From: Candidatus Neomicrothrix sp. UBA6944
GTDB taxonomy: Bacteria > Actinomycetota > Acidimicrobiia > Acidimicrobiales > Poriferisodalaceae
DNA length: 12,866 nucleotides
Assembly: GCA_002448715.1 (NCBI GenBank)
Contig: DJZU01000075.1
Span: 1-12,866, forward strand
Reading direction: 5' to 3'
The position numbers and the translations under genes are program-made. Position 1 is the stretch's first letter; the number at the start of each line of letters is the position of its first letter. Positions 1-6,506 of this stretch are shown one piece after another. The notes under the pieces were generated by a model, which had not been told where the DNA came from, did not search any database, and was given only the letters and a program-made list of their open reading frames with translations.

Positions 1-1
1 G

Positions 2-55
2 CTCTACGCGGCTGTCGCCTGGCTAAGACGAGTAACAAGATCGGGAGACAACTAA
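2..55 (+). CDS. Possible 3' end of an unidentified gene (partial)
   Basis: One plus-strand frame is open from the window edge and ends in TAA at 53-55, giving the tail LYAAVAWLRRVTRSGDN. It is too short to name. The reason to list it is geometry: its stop would overlap the stop of the minus-strand protease by four bases (CTAA, 52-55), which is the same arrangement as the convergent pair at 4381-4384. Another plus frame stays open across this stretch into the protease gene, so frame choice is not certain. Nothing else is recognisable in the first 51 bases. Confidence 0.3.
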   Translation, partial: LYAAVAWLRRVTRSGDN

Positions 56-1395
56 TCCAGTTCCCCCACCTTGACAGTTACAAGCATCAACTTTTCGCTC
101 CGCCAGACTCGAAGGGAAGCCTCGGTGCCCGGCTCCAGCATTCGAGCGTCCACTATCAGCGCCCCCATGTCATCGACAGGTGCACCATTCAATTCGACCA
201 CCACATCACCCACTTGTAGCCCTGCAGCGGCCGCTGGGCCACCCGAATCTACAGATTGAACCAGCACGCCTGCAGAGTGACTGGGTGGAAGAAAATCTGA
301 CTGAGCATCGGAGCCTCGAATACCGAGTCTTCCATGGCGGGGTTGACCCCATTGGATGATGTCGTTAGCGACATCACGTGCAATTTCTATAGGAGTGGCG
401 AAACCCAAGCCCTCGGCACCCACTTCGGTAACAGCGATAACTGTAGTAATGCCGACCACTGCGCCCCGAGAATCCACTAGAGCTCCGCCTGAAGACCCAG
501 GAGATATAGGCGCATCAGTCTGCACTAATTCGTACAACCAGTCGCCTTGCGGTGATTGGAGGCGCCGATTGGTGGCACTGATGACCCCGACGGTCACGGT
601 CGGCCCACCACGCAGACTTAAAGGTGATCCGATCGCGATGGCGGTTTCCCCGGCGCGGAGTTGATCAGCGCGTCCAAGAGTCGCAGGTATGAATGAGGCT
701 TGACCGTCACTTGCAGGTCGGAGCACAGCGACATCGGTTCGCCAGTCCATGCCGACTAATTCGGCACTAAAAATGGTGCCGTCGGCGAGAACAATCTGAA
801 AGCTGTCCCCACTGTCGACTACGTGGGTGTTTGTTATCAGGTGACCGTCATCTCGAAAAATGACTCCGGAACCAGTGCCTGTTACTTGGCCGTAGCGAAG
901 CACTTCGACTCGCACAACACTTGGGGTCACTATCGCGGCAATGTCTGCAACCTCTAAAGCCCTGGCACCGCTTTGCGTTACCGCCGCGACATTCGCAGTG
1001 GTAATTTCCCGTTCTACGACTCGTTCGATCACAGAGTCTGAGCCTGACAGCATAGTGCCGACAACCAAAGCGGCTACCACTGCCCCAATGATTGCGCCAA
1101 CCAAACCTGAGCCGATCAACCTGCGAGTGCTGGACCGTTGCCCTAATGCTCTAGCGTCCGGCGCTAAGTATTGGAGTTCGCTTGGATGACGCCAGATTCG
1201 ATCGTCGGGATGTAGGGCGTACTTACTGGTGGGGTTTTCCTCAATGCTGGTGTCGGGGTCATCTGGAATTTGGGACCAATCGATCGAGCTTCCCAAGTGC
1301 CATTCTTCAGAAGAAAACAGGTCGGCAGACCCAGCAGCAAACTCAGGCTCGGATGACTCATCTGAATTCTGTTCGGCATTGTCGCTTGAGTCCAC
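52..1395 (-). CDS. Membrane-anchored HtrA/DegP-type serine protease with C-terminal PDZ domain
   Basis: This 447-residue protein has the layout of actinobacterial HtrA/PepD-type envelope proteases, which degrade or refold damaged exported proteins. Residues 1-92 are an acidic, Ser-rich cytoplasmic part that becomes basic just before a transmembrane helix at about 93-117. The trypsin-like domain covers about 150-345, with the triad His191 (ITNTHVVD), Asp221 (WRTDVAVLR) and Ser302 (SPGSSGGAL). The usual GNSGG is GSSGG here, a conservative change that should leave it active. One PDZ domain covers about 355-445 (GLQVGDVVVELNG). The start is GTG at 1395, seven bases after a TACCTT hexamer; an overlapping ATG at 1397 opens another frame that lacks the protease sequence. 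It is divergent from moaE across 90 bases. The protease assignment is firm; the exact paralogue (HtrA, PepD, DegQ-like) cannot be set. Confidence 0.93.
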   Translation of the reverse strand: MDSSDNAEQNSDESSEPEFAAGSADLFSSEEWHLGSSIDWSQIPDDPDTSIEENPTSKYALHPDDRIWRHPSELQYLAPDARALGQRSSTRRLIGSGLVGAIIGAVVAALVVGTMLSGSDSVIERVVEREITTANVAAVTQSGARALEVADIAAIVTPSVVRVEVLRYGQVTGTGSGVIFRDDGHLITNTHVVDSGDSFQIVLADGTIFSAELVGMDWRTDVAVLRPASDGQASFIPATLGRADQLRAGETAIAIGSPLSLRGGPTVTVGVISATNRRLQSPQGDWLYELVQTDAPISPGSSGGALVDSRGAVVGITTVIAVTEVGAEGLGFATPIEIARDVANDIIQWGQPRHGRLGIRGSDAQSDFLPPSHSAGVLVQSVDSGGPAAAAGLQVGDVVVELNGAPVDDMGALIVDARMLEPGTEASLRVWRSEKLMLVTVKVGELD

Positions 1396-1402
1396 ATCCC
1401 AA

Positions 1403-1408
1403 AAGGTA
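1403..1408 (-). promoter_or_regulatory. Putative -10 element of the HtrA-type gene (near-leaderless)
   Basis: The minus strand reads TACCTT (1408 to 1403), seven bases before the GTG start at 1395. This fits a TAnnnT -10 box of a leaderless or nearly leaderless transcript. No Shine-Dalgarno sequence lies at usable distance. A competing box is AATAAT within GGTAATAATG at about 1424-1429 of the same strand, which would give a leader of about 20 bases. No convincing -35 was found for either. Confidence 0.4.
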
Positions 1409-1473
1409 CCTATCCAATGAGCATTATTACCCGCGACCCGTCGAAGCGATAGGGACGTGGGGCTTTATGGGCG

Positions 1474-1479
1474 TACCAT
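1474..1479 (+). promoter_or_regulatory. Putative -10 element of moaE (leaderless start)
   Basis: TACCAT matches TAnnnT, and its last T falls exactly at -7 if transcription starts at the G of the GTG codon at 1486. No ribosome-binding sequence precedes the GTG. Together these point to a leaderless moaE mRNA, common in actinobacteria. No clear -35 hexamer is visible. Confidence 0.5.
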
Positions 1480-1485
1480 AAACAT

Positions 1486-1974
1486 GTGCTACCTCCACAA
1501 AACGTTGATTCATGGGTTGTGCTGACTGCGGATGAACTCCAGATCGGTGCAATTTACGATTGGTGTCTCCACCCGTCGTGTGGCGCCGTGGTGCTCTTTT
1601 CGGGAACCGCTCGGGATCATGCCGAAGGCCGCGACGATGTGTCGCTTCTCGAGTATGAGGCCTACGAAGAACACGTCGAACCTCGTCTCGAGGCAATAGT
1701 CGACGAGATGCGGAAGTTGTGGCCTGAAATTTCACGCGTGGTGTTGGCTCATCGCACTGGGCCCCTCGCTATTGGCGAGAGTTCGGTTGTTGTAGCGGTG
1801 TCTTCCCCACATCGGCCTGAAGCATTTGAAGCCGCAAGGTTTGGCATAGACACCCTTAAGGCCACCGTGCCTATCTGGAAACGAGAGGTATGGAAAGACG
1901 GAGAAGATTGGGCGCTTGCTGCACAAGACATTACCGACGTGGGATCTTTGCAACCAGTTGAAGAGCACCCATAA
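1486..1974 (+). CDS. moaE: Molybdopterin synthase catalytic (large) subunit MoaE
   Basis: MoaE is the large subunit of molybdopterin synthase. With thiocarboxylated MoaD it inserts two sulfurs into cyclic pyranopterin monophosphate to make molybdopterin in the cytoplasm. The 162 residues carry the family landmarks in order: GAVVLFSGTARDHAEGR (33-49), LEYEAYEEHVEPRL (55-68), AHRTGPLAIGESSVVVAVSS (88-107), the PHR motif (108-110), and IDTLKATVPIWKREVW (121-136) with the two conserved active-site lysines at about K125 and K132. Length is normal. The GTG start at 1486 adds only a few residues before the conserved VVLTADEL segment and fits a leaderless promoter. No moaD or other cofactor gene is next to it, so its MoaD partner must be encoded elsewhere. 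Its TAA overlaps the next gene's ATG (TAATG), which suggests translational coupling. Confidence 0.95.
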   Translation: MLPPQNVDSWVVLTADELQIGAIYDWCLHPSCGAVVLFSGTARDHAEGRDDVSLLEYEAYEEHVEPRLEAIVDEMRKLWPEISRVVLAHRTGPLAIGESSVVVAVSSPHRPEAFEAARFGIDTLKATVPIWKREVWKDGEDWALAAQDITDVGSLQPVEEHP

Positions 1975-2189
1975 TGAGTCCCCTTGCCTTTCTCGGTCTT
2001 GCTGCAGCGATCACCCTTTTGGGGATGCTGTGTCTGGCGATTAGCGGTCGTAAGAAAACTCCATGGGAGTCGAGCATCGACAGTTTCCGTAAACATCTAG
2101 ATGCAATAGCACCAGATGAACATGAGGGTGAAGACGACATGCATGAACGATTAACAGATCGCGATAGGAGACGTTCCACTGGCACGTGA
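1974..2189 (+). CDS. Small single-pass membrane protein, function unknown
   Basis: A 71-residue protein whose ATG overlaps the moaE stop. Residues 3-23 form one hydrophobic helix (PLAFLGLAAAITLLGMLCLA), followed by a basic SGRKK stop-transfer signal. The rest is a charged, probably cytoplasmic tail: PWESSIDSFRKHLDAIAP (about 30-47), which could be an amphipathic helix, then an acidic stretch and a very basic end (RLTDRDRRRSTGT). No known family is recognised. It is credible as a gene because it sits exactly between moaE and mreB, overlapping both (TAATG upstream, about 11 bases downstream), and has a clean membrane topology. Its position suggests a function at the membrane linked to MreB, but that is inference. 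Confidence 0.75.
   Translation: MSPLAFLGLAAAITLLGMLCLAISGRKKTPWESSIDSFRKHLDAIAPDEHEGEDDMHERLTDRDRRRSTGT
2166..2170 (+). promoter_or_regulatory. Ribosome-binding site that sets the mreB start
   Basis: AGGAG lies eight bases before the CTG at 2179, ideal spacing, and is one of very few good Shine-Dalgarno sequences in the window. It lies inside the end of the small membrane-protein gene. It supports CTG 2179 as the mreB start over the downstream TTG at 2221, which has no such site. Confidence 0.65.
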
Positions 2190-3189
2190 CCTAGCGATTG
2201 ACCTCGGCACCGCCAATACATTGGTGTACGAACGTGGCCGCGGCATCGTGCTGAACGAGCCGTCAGTCATAGCTATGAATGAACAAACTGGCGATGTTCT
2301 AGCGGTTGGGCGTGAAGCTTGGCAGATGATCGGTAGGACACCTTCGTACATTGTCGCGGTTCGGCCTCTCCGGAAAGGAGCGATAACTGATTTCGACACT
2401 ACACAGCGGATGATCAGACTGATCCTCCAGCAAGTAGGAGTCGGACGGTTCGGCAAGACGCGTGTCGTGGTATGTGTTCCGTCAGTTATCACTCCTGTTG
2501 AACGGCGCGCCGTAACCGACGCGGCTCGTCGAGCGGGCGCAAGCGACGTTCGTCTTATCGACCAGCCAATGGCGGCCGCGATCGGATCGGGCTTACCTAT
2601 TCACGAACCTGTTGGAAATATGGTTATCGATGTTGGCGGTGGAACAGCTGAGACGGCAATGGTTTCTATGGGCGGAATCGTTTCACTCAAAGCCATCAGG
2701 GTCGGTTCATTCGATTTTGACGCGGCGCTACAGAACTATGCGCGACGTGTTCACGGAGTCGCGATAGGAGAACGAACAGCCGAAGAAATCAAGGTACAAA
2801 TCGGTTCTGCATGGGCCGTCGAAGATGAATTTGATGCTGAAGTGAAAGGTCGTGACCTCACCACTGGTCTCCCTAGAACTTTTATATTGACGCCCGATCA
2901 AGTCAGATCGGCTTTGGAAGAACCCGTCCAATCGGTAGTGGATTCGGTTATTGACTGCCTGAGTCAAGCGCCACCTGAACTCTCTCAGGACCTCCTGGTC
3001 CACGGCGTTCATCTCGTAGGTGGCGGGGGCCTTCTAAAAGGGCTAGCGCAACGCCTAGAAAACGATGCGCGGGTTCCGGTAAGGACCGTTCGAACGCCCA
3101 TGGAAGCGGTTGTGTTGGGGGCTGGCCGAGCACTAGAGAATTTTGACGAGCTTTCGTCATCGTTTAACACCTATGGCGAACGTCGGTGA
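2179..3189 (+). CDS. mreB: Divergent MreB-family actin-like protein, CTG start
   Basis: MreB homologues are bacterial actins that polymerise with ATP under the membrane and guide wall synthesis. From CTG 2179 the protein is 336 residues, normal for MreB, and opens with (M)ARDLAIDLGTANTLVYERG, the first phosphate loop. The next in-frame start (TTG 2221) would delete this motif, and a stop at 2152-2154 leaves only weak alternatives upstream. Other landmarks: GRTPSYIVAVRPLRKG (52-67), VVVCVPSVITPVERRAV (96-112), the second phosphate loop IDVGGGTAE (150-158), GERTAEEIKVQIGSA (197-211), GRDLTTGLP (224-232) and a GGGGLLKG adenosine motif (281-288). At 128-134 it reads DQPMAAA where typical MreB has EEPMAAA, so Gln129 replaces the presumed catalytic Glu. 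It has no N-terminal extension for a membrane-binding helix. No mreC, mreD, rodA or PBP2 gene follows. A second, more canonical MreB may exist elsewhere. Confidence 0.92.
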   Translation: MARDLAIDLGTANTLVYERGRGIVLNEPSVIAMNEQTGDVLAVGREAWQMIGRTPSYIVAVRPLRKGAITDFDTTQRMIRLILQQVGVGRFGKTRVVVCVPSVITPVERRAVTDAARRAGASDVRLIDQPMAAAIGSGLPIHEPVGNMVIDVGGGTAETAMVSMGGIVSLKAIRVGSFDFDAALQNYARRVHGVAIGERTAEEIKVQIGSAWAVEDEFDAEVKGRDLTTGLPRTFILTPDQVRSALEEPVQSVVDSVIDCLSQAPPELSQDLLVHGVHLVGGGGLLKGLAQRLENDARVPVRTVRTPMEAVVLGAGRALENFDELSSSFNTYGERR

Positions 3190-4384
3190 CTGTGACGTGC
3201 TTGGCCGAAAAGTTTTAAGCATCTTCGCCACACCATTGTTTTTGTCAATGTCAGTTATTGCTGCGTGCTCTGATGAACGTGACAGCCCTTCTGAACTGGA
3301 AGGAGAGCGCACACGGTCAGTGGAGCGATCAGTTGGCTTCGATGGCAACGTTGTTCGCCTTGGGATAGTTGCCGACATGACGGGCCCAGGCGGGAAGCTC
3401 GATCGAGCTCGCCTCACGGGAGTTGAGACCTATTGGTCAGATGTCAACGCGCAGGGAGGAGTGGGCGGAAGGTACGTCGTGGAATTAGACATCCTCGACC
3501 ATCGCGGCGACCCCCAAATTGCGGAACAGTCGGTACCGGACCTTTTAGGAGAAGTCGTTGCCTTAACGTTCGTCAATGAGACCGCGATGGGGGCGGTGTA
3601 TCCGTTCTTGGTTGCCGAGCAAGCCCTAGGAGTGGTTCCGACTTCCACATTGGATTGGGAGAATGACTCACGTTTCTTAACTCACGTTCCCCCAATTGAG
3701 GTTTCTGTATTGGCTCTCCTTGAAAGTGAGCCCTCACCTAATTGGTGTGTCATCACTGATGGCTCACCTTTAGGTATCGCAGCCCGCAATGCGTCGACGC
3801 GCGCTGCGGAGGTTGCAGAAGCAGAAAACGTGACGCTCATTGAATTAGGCGAAGATCTCAACTCAGCTATATCAGCGGCTGCGTGCGGGATGGTTTTCCT
3901 TGAGGTGGCCGAGCAGTTCCAAAATGAGGCAATTGAATCACTACCTGCGGAACGCAAAATTTATGTCCGAGCAGGCTCGGCGGCTCTATCGCAGAGGAAT
4001 GACTTGCAATTCGCTTATCTTGACTCCGGTCCCGCCTGGGATGTCGATTCTTCTGAAGGAATGAGACTCTTTCTAGCCGCCTTGTTGCGCCACGCTCCTG
4101 ACGTACAACCTGACACCAGAGTACGCGATGGCTATATATCCCAAATACAACTGCATCAGCTTCTCGAACAAGCCGTCGCCGAAGGTGACTTAAGACGACC
4201 AATCCTTTTTGCGGCAAGTGAGGCGCAAGAACGCGTTGACATGCTGGGTCTAGCGGAACAACCTTTGCAGCCCCGGAGCTTCAATATCTGGTTTGCCAAC
4301 AACCAAGATGAACTCGCCGACGGGCGAGGGTGGCAGCTTGAAAGAAAGCTAGCAACGGAGAACGTTGACGCTTTAGCTAACTAA
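3173..4384 (+). CDS. Lipoprotein with type 1 periplasmic-binding (LivK-like) fold
   Basis: From ATG 3173 the product is 403 residues. A basic GRK is followed by a hydrophobic core and the lipobox IAAC with the lipidated Cys at residue 32, so the mature protein should be anchored on the outer face of the membrane. Mature sequence VRLGIVADMTGPGGKLDRAR and YWSDVNAQGGVGGRYVVE, followed by DHRGDP, is typical of the branched-chain amino-acid-binding-protein fold (type 1 PBP). Later parts diverge strongly. GTG 3197 would also give a good lipoprotein signal (MLGRKVLS) and would begin just after the mreB stop; no Shine-Dalgarno separates the choices. With 3173 it overlaps mreB by 17 bases. No permease or ATPase gene is near, so a role as a sensor or wall-associated factor is as likely as transport. 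Its TAA overlaps the opposing gene's TAG. Confidence 0.8.
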   Translation: MANVGDCDVLGRKVLSIFATPLFLSMSVIAACSDERDSPSELEGERTRSVERSVGFDGNVVRLGIVADMTGPGGKLDRARLTGVETYWSDVNAQGGVGGRYVVELDILDHRGDPQIAEQSVPDLLGEVVALTFVNETAMGAVYPFLVAEQALGVVPTSTLDWENDSRFLTHVPPIEVSVLALLESEPSPNWCVITDGSPLGIAARNASTRAAEVAEAENVTLIELGEDLNSAISAAACGMVFLEVAEQFQNEAIESLPAERKIYVRAGSAALSQRNDLQFAYLDSGPAWDVDSSEGMRLFLAALLRHAPDVQPDTRVRDGYISQIQLHQLLEQAVAEGDLRRPILFAASEAQERVDMLGLAEQPLQPRSFNIWFANNQDELADGRGWQLERKLATENVDALAN

Positions 4385-4998
4385 TCTGCTACTACTCCCA
4401 GTAAATCAGCGGCTACCGATCGAACCTGCCGGTCTTTGTCGAGTAATGCTCGCTCCACCATTTGCTGTGCCCGCGGTTCCTCAAACTGGGAAAGCCCAAG
4501 AACAGCGCGCCGCCTCACTTGGGGCTTGTCACCCATCGCGTCCAAAAGACAATCCAAGATCGCCACACGATGAATCTCAGCCGAGGAAACCAAAGCTCCT
4601 AGCGCGGCTATTGCGCTTTCGCGACATAGAGCGTCGTCATGTCGTTGAGCCATCAAGATCAACGATTCTGTCGCAATTGCATCTAACTGCTCACCGACAG
4701 CGAATGCTGCTGTCTCTGCGACCGAAGGGTCAGAATCAGACAAATGATGTCTGGCGTAAATATCGGAACGTTTAGCAGCCACTTCTAGGGCTTTCCGTCG
4801 TACCGATGAACTCGGATCATCCAGTGCTGCCTGCAATTCGGAAGTCGTCAAAGAGTTAAGACGCGCGAGTGCGCCAATCGCTAACCGGCGCGTAGAGGAA
4901 TCTCTGCTCGTTAATGAGGCCCGGGCTGAAGACTCTTCGCCTAGGTGACCGGCCATAGCAGTCCGGACTCTGCCTTCGCGAAGGCCCTTATCTGTCAA
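4381..4998 (-). CDS. HEAT-repeat protein
   Basis: About 205 residues, nearly all helical-repeat sequence. Degenerate HEAT/PBS-lyase-like units of about 30 residues begin near 27, 57, 86, 119, 152 and 184, each with a D-P/D-x-x-V-R-[RS]-x-A signature: DDPSSSVRRKALEVAA (60-75), DSDPSVAETAAFAVGE (88-103), DDALCRESAIAALGAL (121-136), DKPQVRRRAVLGLSQF (157-172), DKDRQVRSVAADLLGV (188-203). Such solenoids are protein-binding scaffolds; no catalytic motif or export signal is seen. The start is taken as TTG 4998, which overlaps the TGA of the upstream membrane-protein gene (TTGA), a usual coupled junction. ATG 4956 would shorten it by 14 residues. Reading further upstream only gives out-of-frame translation of the upstream gene. 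It probably shares an mRNA with that gene. Function unknown. Confidence 0.83.
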   Translation of the reverse strand: MTDKGLREGRVRTAMAGHLGEESSARASLTSRDSSTRRLAIGALARLNSLTTSELQAALDDPSSSVRRKALEVAAKRSDIYARHHLSDSDPSVAETAAFAVGEQLDAIATESLILMAQRHDDALCRESAIAALGALVSSAEIHRVAILDCLLDAMGDKPQVRRRAVLGLSQFEEPRAQQMVERALLDKDRQVRSVAADLLGVVAD

Positions 4999-5315
4999 CT
5001 GATTGCTGCCTGAACTACCAAAGCAGCGACGATCGCGATGATGCCTACAACAAGAGTGATGGCTAAACCACTCAACACAGTGAAAGCACCGAGTCCAAGA
5101 AGGGCCACTAGCTTCCGCCACAACGAAGTGCCTTTATAGGTCTGGACTGGGAGAATATGTCTAGGGTCATTCAAGTGAGGTCGGACTTGTGACGCTGATT
5201 CGGAGACCGTTTCTGTTGTTTCTGATAAGTCGCCGTCGCCAGAGTTTGCTGAGGGTATTGCACCTAATGCTGCAGTTGCCTCTCCATCGCGTTCTATTTC
5301 GTTCATGAAATTCAT
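4995..5315 (-). CDS. Small membrane protein, function unknown
   Basis: A 106-residue protein. Residues 1-60 are polar, acidic and probably disordered (Ser, Thr, Glu-rich). After a basic WRK (66-68) there is one long hydrophobic stretch at about 69-105, long enough for one slanted helix or a tight two-helix hairpin, running to the C-terminus. No family is recognised. The start is ATG 5315 or ATG 5306, three residues later; neither has a clear ribosome-binding site. It is the first gene of a minus-strand pair, its TGA overlapping the TTG start of the HEAT-repeat gene, and is divergent from the YlbL-like protease over 48 bases. A soluble HEAT scaffold co-translated with a membrane anchor suggests a complex at the membrane, but only context supports this. 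Confidence 0.72.
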   Translation of the reverse strand: MNFMNEIERDGEATAALGAIPSANSGDGDLSETTETVSESASQVRPHLNDPRHILPVQTYKGTSLWRKLVALLGLGAFTVLSGLAITLVVGIIAIVAALVVQAAIS

Positions 5316-5363
5316 CCGACCCGCGTGTACCCACCACTGTGTAGCGTGGCACGCTTGTAACCG

Positions 5364-6455
5364 ATGTCTGAGCTCACCGAGAACGAGGATACTGGCCCTG
5401 ATGCGAGAGAGGTGTCGCCCGCACCTCGAGTGCCAACGTGGGCGCTCGTCATTGTTGGTCTCGCTTCTTTGGGCATGGTGAGCTTGCTTGCTCTAGATCG
5501 AATAACTATCACGTCAAAGGTTCTCACCAGCCCCGGCACTACGCGAGATATTGAGCCGATGCTGCAAGTAGAGGAATCAAAGACGTACGAGGCTGATGGG
5601 CGCATCGAAATGGTGACTGTCAAATCAAACCTTCAGCCCTCCCTACTAGAAATGGTGGGCGGTTGGCTTGATGACTCGATAGAGATTTCTGATCGTCAAG
5701 AAATCCTGGGAAATCGGACAATCGAACAGAACAGAACCCTCGGACGGGAACAAATGGCGAGGAGCCTTGATGTGGCTACTCGAGTCGCGTTAGAGCGAAT
5801 TGGCTATGACGTCATATCTGAAGCAGGTGCACTCGTTCTTCAGATCGTTCCCGAAACCCCTGCGGATCGAGTGCTGTATCAAGGTGATGTGATTGTTGAG
5901 GCGGATAACAAACCAGTTGTCACCGCTCGCGACCTCAGCACAGCAGTACAAGCCAAATCCCCGGGGGACAAATTCTCCTTCTCTGTCTTACAAATAGATG
6001 GAAGTATTCGAAAAGAAACGGTTTCTCTCGCTGAAAGAAAAGGCAAAGCGTTCCTGGGAGTCTCAATTAGCACATATGCAGAAATGGCCGATTTGCCGTT
6101 CGAGATTGAGTTTGCTGTCGAACGAGTTGGAGGTCCGTCAGCAGGACTTGGTCTCACACTGGCGTTGCTCGAACGATTGCTTCCGGGAGAGCTGCTGGCT
6201 GGATTAGACGTTGTGGCTACTGGAACTGTTGATCCGCTAGGAAACGTAGGTCCGGTAGGTGGCGTTGAACAAAAAAGTCACAGCGTGATGCGAAGCGGAG
6301 CTGATTTGTTCCTTGTCCCGGCCACTCAAGTAGATCAAGCAAATGCGGTTCTAGGAGACATGGTTGAAGTGGTGGGGGTAGAAAACCTGGATCAGGCCTT
6401 AGCGAAACTTAAATCGCTAGGGGGAGATGTGAGCGGGATCGAGATAAAGAGCTAA
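5364..6455 (+). CDS. YlbL-like PDZ/Lon-type serine protease, membrane anchored
   Basis: A 363-residue protein of the YlbL family: a membrane-tethered PDZ domain followed by a Lon-type (S16) proteolytic domain without an ATPase. A short cytoplasmic head is followed by a transmembrane helix at about 25-45, then the family-typical VLTSPGTTRDIEPMLQV (53-69). PDZ occupies about 150-225 (LVLQIVPETPADRVLYQGD). The Lon domain covers about 228-350, with catalytic Ser259 in ERVGGPSAGLGLTLALLE and Lys304 in GNVGPVGGVEQKS, giving the Ser-Lys dyad. Both are intact, so activity is likely. The active site should face outside the membrane. Start ATG 5364 has no Shine-Dalgarno; a weak TAGCGT box lies at 5342-5347. 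In mycobacteria a YlbL-type gene is next to a UPF0182 gene; here a DivIVA-domain gene separates the two. Confidence 0.92.
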   Translation: MSELTENEDTGPDAREVSPAPRVPTWALVIVGLASLGMVSLLALDRITITSKVLTSPGTTRDIEPMLQVEESKTYEADGRIEMVTVKSNLQPSLLEMVGGWLDDSIEISDRQEILGNRTIEQNRTLGREQMARSLDVATRVALERIGYDVISEAGALVLQIVPETPADRVLYQGDVIVEADNKPVVTARDLSTAVQAKSPGDKFSFSVLQIDGSIRKETVSLAERKGKAFLGVSISTYAEMADLPFEIEFAVERVGGPSAGLGLTLALLERLLPGELLAGLDVVATGTVDPLGNVGPVGGVEQKSHSVMRSGADLFLVPATQVDQANAVLGDMVEVVGVENLDQALAKLKSLGGDVSGIEIKS

Positions 6456-6506
6456 CCGAGCGACCCATTTTCGAGTGACCATCCACGTCAGCACAGCAAG
6501 GATCGG

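Noticed and set aside
1164..1397. A 77-residue minus-strand reading frame from ATG 1397, overlapping the HtrA-type start.
   Set aside because: It lies entirely inside the protease gene in another frame, and has no recognisable features.
1427..1735. Arg-rich minus-strand reading frame opposite moaE.
   Set aside because: It is antisense to the strongly conserved MoaE sequence and to the divergent promoter region; the composition is that of a shadow frame.
2221..3189. mreB starting at TTG 2221.
   Set aside because: It would lose the DLGTANT nucleotide-binding loop that is encoded intact just upstream, and it has no ribosome-binding site.
4999..5121. A Cys/His-rich N-terminal extension of the HEAT-repeat reading frame that looks like a zinc-binding region (CFHCVEWFSHHSCCRHHRD).
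   Set aside because: It is the out-of-frame reading of the upstream membrane-protein gene. The TTGA overlap at 4995-4998 gives a better start, and the HEAT repeats begin only after it.
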